NCBI GenBank assembly: GCA_036417435.1 | Contig: CM070900.1 | Location: 32,279,496-32,343,495, forward strand | DNA from: Inia geoffrensis | Lineage: Eukaryota > Chordata > Mammalia > Artiodactyla > Iniidae | Length of the DNA stretch: 64,000 nt | Direction: 5' to 3' | Shown: one piece after another, positions 57,270 through 64,000 of the stretch | Numbering within the stretch: the first letter of the stretch is position 1 | How the letters are laid out: each line of letters opens with the position of its first letter | The notes under the pieces: model-generated | Told to the model about the DNA's origin: nothing | Databases searched by the model: none | What the model saw: the letters and a program-made list of their open reading frames with translations, nothing else | Made by a program: the position numbers and the translations under genes

Positions 57270-57765
57270 ACTTTTTACTTTAGAATAGATTTAGATTTCC
57301 AAAAACACTGTGAAGAGAGTACACAGAATTCCCATATACCCCACACCCAGTTTTACCTATTACCAACAGCTCACATTACTACGGCTCATTCGTCACAGTT
57401 AATGAACAAATATCAATACATTACTATTAATTACAGTCCATATTTTACTCAGAATTCCTTAGTTTTTACCTAATGTCTTTTCTCCGTTCCAGAATTCTTA
57501 GATACGGCATTTCATTTAACAGTCATGTCTCCTTAGGCTCTTCTTGACTATGACAGCTTCTGAGCCTTTTCTTGGTTTTTATAACCTTGACAGTTTTAAG
57601 AAATACTGGTCAGTTATTTTGCAGAATATTCTCAACTGAGATTTGTCTGATTTTTTTTCATGATTATACTGAGGTTCTGGGTTCTGGGGAGAAAGACAAC
57701 AAATTTGAAGTGCCATTCTCATCACAGCCTATCAAGGGTACACACTATCAACATGACTTATCACG
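57270..57765 (-). mobile_element. Old L1M element, left part (outermost layer of a nest)
   Basis: GAATTCCCATATACCCCACA, CATGTCTCCTTAGGCTCTTC and CATTCTCATCACAGCCTATC are a well-known antisense stretch of old L1. It resumes after 58586 with GATGTCAACCTTGACCACCT. Orientation is inferred from the T-rich left end. Confidence 0.65.
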
Positions 57766-58586
57766 TGACCAAGCATTCACAATTGCTCACTCCTTACCTT
57801 CTGCTTCGTCTTAATCAGACTTTTGTCAGGTTTCTCTCCTCTCCACAGAACCCTGAACTTGTGGCTTGCCCACAAGCCTAAGCCAACACTAAATTGCAGA
57901 ACATGCCCCCTTTATCTTTTTTCTGAAAATTGGATAAGCACAGTGAGACACATACTGTGTCAAACCACACTGGTTGTTAGTCCTCCTAGTTTGAATAATG
58001 TATTAGATTGCTCCGGCTCCCATAACAAAATACCACAGACTGGGTAACTGAAACAGTAGAAATTAATTTTCTCACAATTCTGGAAGCTAGAAGTCAAAAG
58101 ATCAAGGCGTTGGCAGGTTTGGTTTCTTCTGAGACTTCTTTCCTTGGATTGCAGATGGCTGCACTTCTCACTATGTCCTCACGTGCTCTTTCCTCTGGGT
58201 GCATTCATCCCTGGTATTCTTAGTGTGTGCAGAGTTCCTCTGCTTGTAAGGATACTAGTCAGATTTCACTAAGGCCCCATACATTTGACCTCATTTAACC
58301 TTAATTACCTCTTTAAAGGCCTTGTCTCCAAAAGCACTCACATTTTGAGGTCCTGGGGGTGAGGGCTTCAACATATAAACTTGAGGAAACAGAGAACAAA
58401 ATTCAGCTCATGACACCCAACTTCCCCCTACTTACTGCTTACCCTTCCGTACTCTATAAGAGAAAAGTCTTTTACTGTTTAAATCTGAGGTACTTGCAGA
58501 TTTTTGGGACTGGAGTGTCCTCCTGTTTTAAGTCTTTTTGAATAAACTTTCTCCTTATCTAAGTCTGTTTTTGCTTTTACTTGACA
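57766..58586 (+). mobile_element. ERV1-like LTR inserted in the old L1, itself split
   Basis: Starts TGACCAAGCATTCACAATTG with CTGAACTTGTGGCTTGCCCA, is interrupted at 57999-58415, and continues to AATAAA (58541-58546) and the end TACTTGACA. Candidate 4-bp flanks CACG and CACT differ at one base. Confidence 0.65.
57999..58415 (-). mobile_element. MaLR (MST/MLT1-type) LTR, minus strand
   Basis: TGTATTAGATTGCTCCGGCT, CCATAACAAAATACCACAGA, CTCACAATTCTGGAAGCTAG, TTAATTACCTCTTTAAAGGC and CAAAATTCAGCTCATGACA are the reversed LTR in full order. It lies inside the ERV1-like LTR. Confidence 0.8.
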
Positions 58587-58915
58587 CACTATTGATGTCA
58601 ACCTTGACCACCTGGCTGAGGTAGTGTGTGTCAAGTTTCTCTACTATAGAATTCCTCTTCCCCTCATCCCCTCCCTTACTGCGCTCCATGGAACAAAGTC
58701 GCCATCAGCGCCCAACTTAAGTAGTAGAGAATTATGCTCCCCCTCTTTGAGGTAGAGTATTTACATAAATTGTTTGGTATTCTTCTGTATGGCAGATTTG
58801 TCTATTCTCTCATTTATGTATTTTTTCAAACATTTTTTATATTAAAATGGGATAATGGATATTCATTTATACTTTGCATTATAATCCAAAACTGCTTTGT
58901 CTGTTTTATTATTTT
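58587..58915 (-). mobile_element. Old L1M element, right part
   Basis: GATGTCAACCTTGACCACCT, GCTGAGGTAGTGTGTGTCAA, TTATGCTCCCCCTCTTTGAG and TTTGTCTATTCTCTCATTTA continue the piece left at 57765. Confidence 0.65.
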
Positions 58916-58928
58916 ATCATTGATTTTT

Positions 58929-59129
58929 TTGTGTGTGTGTGGTACGCGTGCCTCTCACTGTTGTGGCCTCTCCCGTTGCGGAGCACAGGCTCCAGATGTG
59001 CAGGCTCAGTGGCCATGGCTCACAGGCCCAGCTGCTCCACGGCACATGGGATCTTCCCGGACCGGGGCACGAACCCGTGTCCCCCGCATCAGCAGGCAGA
59101 CTCTCAACCACGCGCCACCAGGGAAGCCC
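58929..59129 (-). mobile_element. CHR-2-type SINE, minus strand
   Basis: GTGTGTGTGGTACGCGTGCC to the reversed head CCACCAGGGAAGCCC. Exact 13-bp TSDs ATCATTGATTTTT lie at 58916-58928 and 59130-59142. Confidence 0.95.
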
Positions 59130-59142
59130 ATCATTGATTTTT

Positions 59143-59960
59143 AAACCAACATTTTAAGCCAACATTCAACTGATTTCTGTACACACATGAACCTTAGCCA
59201 AATGCTGTTACTATATCCTTGTTCTGCATACTGGATGAATTTGGGTAGGACCTGCAGCTCCAACTGCTTGCCTCCATGCTTGTCTTGAAAACCAAATTTA
59301 TGGTGTGGGAAATCTATAGGTAACTAACTGGTTCCTGTTTCCTAAGAAAATGACAGCTGAGAATTGTGGCTACTGTCATCTTTTTCAAAACAGCATCAAA
59401 TGCTTGGAGGTAGTAAGTAATGTTTCATCTAGTTTTGTCATTGAAAGTGTAGATGCTAGGTAGTAATTTACTCAACCAGCCTACATACCCTCCAAACATT
59501 CTTACAATCAAAGAACTCTGATAATAATGGTCAGGAAGGGCAGAACTATAATAACCTTACTCACAAAAAAAAAAAAAAAAAGGAAGCTAAATATGCACAA
59601 TTGAAGACTAAATCTTGACAATCCCTGAAACATGCAGGTAACTATTGCACAATAAGATAAAAGCCAATTTAGTGCAAGGGTATCTCTTACTGTTCTAGGA
59701 TATTAATTCACTCTTGAGTGTAGTTTCACCAAATCTAAGAAATTTTGGAATTACTTTTAAGTCATAACTCTTCTTTATGACTTTTTATAATTCTTCCTCT
59801 TAATATTTTGAATTTTGCTAGATGTAGACAAATCTGAATTTTGCCAAATGTAGGTATTTCTGAGATACTTTAAACTTCATTCCAAGCAAGCAAATCAGTA
59901 AATTTTAGAGTTTCTATGTGGAGACATTTGTGTATCTGTTTATCTATCTATTTATCTAAA

Positions 59961-59961
<1 letters not shown>
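59143..59961. other. Single-copy sequence with an A18-type run
   Basis: A poly-A run lies at about 59564-59581. No gene or named repeat. Confidence 0.5.

Positions 59962-60013
<52 letters not shown>
59962..60013 (+). repeat. (AC)n microsatellite
   Basis: About 26 AC units, preceded by TATC-type units (59937-59958). Confidence 0.95.
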
Positions 60014-60014
<1 letters not shown>

Positions 60015-60611
60015 GTGTTTCTAGAATAAGGACTGGGGAAAGGCTAAGTGGAATGAAGGCTTGTAAGTCTTGATCTTCCTTATTTTAAGTAGAGTGATCT
60101 ACAGATTGTAAGATTTAAGTTAGGGAACTAATTAGGCATGTGTTTGGAGACTCTCCCATGAAAACACATCATAAAATTTGTTGTAAATACAATCACAATG
60201 CAGATGTACACTGTAGTTTAAGTGTTTGAAGTATCTATACTGATTCTATCTCATCTACGATTTTTAAAAAAAATGACTTCATGAAATGAATTGAGGTGAT
60301 TCAGCTAACGATTTGTAACGATCTATCTGCATACTTGATATCCAAAGGGATTCAAGTGGAATATCTGAGATAAAGACTGGCATACACTAGGTTACTTTGA
60401 CCCAGATTGAAAAATGTAACAAATAAATTGTTGCAATTTACATTGCACAGATGGTGCTAGTTTTAAAATTTTAAGAATGTTTGAGGGAACTCTTTGGCCA
60501 ATGAGCCAGCCTGACTTAAATATACCAAGCAGATCCATTGTTTTTGGCTAGAGGCACTAAGCTGCAATAAGGAGGACCTATTTGCATTTCTATGACAGAA
60601 CTTAACGATGT
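60014..60611. other. Single-copy AT-rich sequence
   Basis: No recognised feature. Confidence 0.5.
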
Positions 60612-60812
60612 TTTGTTTGTTTGTTTGTTTTTTGCAGTAGCTGGCCTCTCACTGCTGTGGCCTAGCACAGGCTCCAGACCCGCAGGCTCAGCGGCCATGG
60701 CTCAAGGGCCCAGCCACTCTGTGGCATGTGGGATCCTCTCGGACCGGGGCACGAGCCCATGTCCCCTGCATCGGCAGAAGGACTCTCAACCACTGCGCCA
60801 ACAGGGAAGCCC
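60612..60812 (-). mobile_element. CHR-2-type SINE, minus strand, with internal deletion
   Basis: TTTGTTTGTTTGTTT tail, then GGCCTCTCACTGCTGTGGCC directly joined to TAGCACAGGCTCCAGAC, so about 12 bases before AGCACAGG are missing. Reversed head CAACAGGGAAGCCC. The likely TSD is imperfect (AACGATGTTTT versus AACGTTGATGTTT). Confidence 0.92.
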
Positions 60813-63800
60813 AACGTTGATGTTTCGACACGCCCATGATTTAGACAATTTAGTTGAAAACAACTACTTTATAAATTCTTGGAATGAAAAAGAAAATTGA
60901 AATTGGTTCAATTTTTAGCAGTTTTAGCAGTTTTAGGAAGCATATATTTCAGACTTGTAAAATAAATATATAAAAAAGAGACAAATGGGTATAGTTACTA
61001 GCAAGGATGGATTACCGAAGTTGATTTTTAAAACCCTTTAAGCTACGTAGCTTAATTTTTAAAACCCTTTACGTTTTGTATTATGGCTGCTTCCTTTCTG
61101 TTTTTCTACTGGCTATTTTGTATCTTGTTAATTCCCATTAATTAGTATGCAGATTCCTAGAATAGTAAATATCAAATCTTAGTGATTATAGGTTTTAGAG
61201 AACACACAGAACTGTCTTTCAGTTCTAAGTCCTTGAACAAAATATTTAACCTAAACAAGTCTATTTTGTCATTTTTATACAGGGTTACTAATTTTGATTT
61301 TATACGGTTTTTGTAATTGGATAATGCATATAAAATGTCTAGAATTGCATATGGTAAAATATTCAAACTGTATTAGTAGCAGCAACATCAGAAACAGTAG
61401 TAGGACTAATTATTAGTTATTCTAAAAGTTCCCTTTGATCAGGCAATATTTCTCTAATTACAAGTTGACCAAGGAGGCTCTTCACTCCTGATGTTTAGAA
61501 AATGGGAGCAGTTAATTAAATCTGTTTGGCTTCTTCTTTTCCCTTGCCCCATTCTATTAGAAATAAGAAAGACTATTTGTATCTATTACATTAGCCACAC
61601 GCTTCAAGCCTTATATGGAATTTTGCAGTAGACTCAATTATTTTTCCCCATCTCTGTAAGGCCTGGTCTCCATTAATTTAAGGAGTAGGCCCAAGATTGC
61701 TCCAAGATGGATTTAACACAGGGGACTTAGATTGTAAGACTTTCCTTCTTATAACATGGCCCTTATCCAAGCAGAGTCTATTTCCTTTCCCGCACAGGTG
61801 AAAACTAACACCATGCACCAATCATTGATAGCAGAGTTTCTCTTGCTCATTTCAACCTTACAGTTTTGGCTTGGTGACAGTGCTTTGACTAGAGGGAAAG
61901 CTATTGAGTGGTTTGGGAGATCTGATTACAACATGCATAATAAATTTTGAACTAAGAAAATGCTGAAGATGGCTTTCATACCCTTGTTCAGACTCTTGGA
62001 AATGTGACTACAAAAAGGATAGATAGAAAAAGGGAAGTATAAAGCAATAAAATGCATAAGTTTAAAAAATTCAGTTATGGGGGGGGGGGTCCCAGAAAAG
62101 TCACCGTGGTTCATAAATCTGTCTGCTCTTTTCACTATTGTTCCATCATGTACCACTGATTTTGTTTTATCGGTCTGGATAAATTAGCCAGCAAAGCATC
62201 ATAAATATCCTTAGTTAGCAAATGTTAGCTTTCCTTAGGGAAAGGAGTTTTCTTTCTGATTTTCTTCCTGTTAGTTTGAGGTTTGAATAAACTGTTAGGA
62301 AATCAAAACAATTAAGTAATTATTCCTATAATCAATTTCTTTCTTTTTGCCTTAATCACTGTAAATGACTAGATGAATGAATGATTTTAAAACACTTAAA
62401 CCCTAGAATTTCCCTACCGGACCAATGATGCCATTCCAAATTTATTTAAAGCAGGGCAGTCAGGCAAATCATATTTCTCACACAGATAATATTGTCATAT
62501 CTATTATCTATTCTTTTACGTATACAAACACTTCTGTAAGAATTCACTGACTCTATCAGATGTGCTACACTGAGGGGGCAGAAAGTGAATTTTCATTTAA
62601 ACAAGGAATTTACACAGCCAACTGTGGCCTCTTAACAATTTTTATGCACTTCACAGCCTGTGTTCTAATTATAAATTAGGGATCTGATGTGTATATTTAT
62701 ACATAACCATATTTGAACCAACCTGTAACTGTAAGCTTTTGGGGAGTGATTGTGTTTCAACATCTGGATTTACCACATGTTTTCAGTTGGAAATAAAGCA
62801 TCATTTAGAAGACCTAGGTTTTAAAAAAGGAAGATAGGGTGATGACATTCTAAAGATGTTGCAGATGATGAGAAATATATTCTGCAAATATGATTTGGGA
62901 ACTCATAGCATATAGAGGTGTAAAATGATACTCTGAACTGAAGTAGTTTTACTTCCTTGTCATACCTCTTTCCTTATTTCACACAACTGAATGTTCTGGC
63001 TACTGTTTGAACAAAATAATAACAAATTGAATTACATGACAATTAATCTATTTTTATAATATTTTCTGTGAAAAACAATGATCATTTGCATTCCAAAAAC
63101 ATAAAAGGATCTTTGGAAAAATATCAATTTTCAAGAACCCTAAGTCATATTTTGTGTTTATTAAACAAAGATTAAGCTACATACTGTCTTTTGAAGTGCT
63201 AATATAATCTCTTTTAATCACAACTAGAACTTTGCCTTCATTAAATAACTGCCTAATAGGTAGTATGTTTTCTCACAAATACTTAAAAGAGAATATTGAT
63301 CCCAGTCTTTTCTTGTAGAAATTGAATTAATTTCTCCATTGGAACCCTATGGTTTATATTTACTATGTATGTATCTATCAGCAGAAACTAATTAATTGGA
63401 ATCTGTAACCTTCTTAGAGTAACCTTAAAGCCTGTAATATTTGCCTGTGCAGATTAAAGAAAACACTGGGATCTAATTTGAACAGAACTTTCCTGAAATG
63501 TCAGAAACCCTTTAATCTGTTAAAGAAAGTTCATGTAAGGAAAACTCTTTAATCTCCGACTTTCACACACTACAAAACTAACAATTTAACCTTTATATGC
63601 AAGCTCATTTACCTTGTTATATATACGGCTGTTATACAAATGATTGTATAAACTGAGATAGTTTTGTCATTTTGCACGCACATGGTTTTAGGAAAGTAAA
63701 TGAAGGAGCACTTTGTTTTAAAATTAGGATTGTTTCCATTTGTGAATTCACACATATACTCATGTACTTGTGGTTGCAAATCTACCTTACTTTGCCTGGG

Positions 63801-64000
63801 GGTTAGGTTTCTAAAGATGTGTATATAAAACAATTTTTAAATAAAATTAATGGCCTTGGATATTTTAAAATAAGCTTGTTCTTTAAAAACTGTTTTAACT
63901 ACCTCTTTTGGAAAAAAATATTTTAAAGCTAACAATAAACTTTGCAATTTAGCATCTTATTGAATGAACAAGTTGTCCTGTACGGCACTCTTTGAAGCAA
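60813..64000. other. Single-copy AT-rich sequence to the window end
   Basis: About 3.2 kb without a recognised transposon or gene. A G9-G10 run lies at about 62079-62088. 61620-61960 has some repeat-like features but I cannot assign it. Stretches near 62300-62800 look conserved-like. Open frames here are under 80 codons and have no recognisable domain. Confidence 0.45.

Noticed and set aside
1..64000. CRISPR array, operon, riboswitch or phage-like content
   Set aside because: No regularly spaced short repeats with unique spacers and no dense coding; the SINE, MIR and L1 content is mammalian.

Overview
This is a 64 kb piece of mammalian nuclear DNA with no host protein-coding gene, exon or structural RNA gene that I can support. 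The clade signal is the tRNA-Glu-derived SINE present twelve times (head GGCTTCCCTGGTGGCGCAGT on the plus strand): this is the CHR family of cetaceans, hippos and ruminants. Most copies are of the compact CHR-2 kind, and I saw no Bov-tA SINE or BovB LINE. That points to a cetacean (or hippo) rather than a ruminant. The setting looks like an AT-rich intergenic or deep intronic gene desert.

Layout. 1-1710: part of a minus-strand L1 running off the left edge. 2370-3080: an ancient L1M 3' end. 4030-12757: an older plus-strand L1 3' end (4030-5588, resuming at 12626) split by a nearly full-length L1 (5589-12611) with a 14-bp target-site duplication (TSD). The younger L1 has its own SINE insertion. 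12950-37200: mostly single-copy AT-rich DNA with old MIR, L2 and DNA-transposon remnants, microsatellites, a perfect 97-bp tandem duplication and five SINEs. 37227-38624: a 5'-truncated minus-strand L1 with an 18-bp TSD. 40.0-42.0 kb: three minus-strand SINEs. 43.7-44.7 kb: an L1M fragment and a MaLR LTR. 45.1-52.0 kb: a second nearly full-length L1, also carrying a SINE. 52-64 kb: single-copy DNA, a solo LTR with TG...CA ends, and a four-layer nest (old L1, then ERV1-like LTR, then MaLR LTR, and a SINE at the L1 end).

All L1 ORFs are broken by stops or frameshifts, so nothing here should encode a working retrotransposon. The most interesting signal is a comparison of the two long L1 copies. 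Their 5' UTRs lack complementary internal blocks, and each missing block has splice-site-like edges: 868 nt with GC...AG, and 493 nt with GT...AG after a strong polypyrimidine tract. This suggests that both copies were reverse-transcribed from alternatively spliced L1 RNAs. The second copy may also carry about 200 bp of 5'-transduced sequence. Other points are a SINE with an exact TSD but no 3' tail, and several repeat-free blocks that could be conserved regulatory DNA. Family names come from recognising sequence patterns without a database search, and ends of old repeats are approximate.
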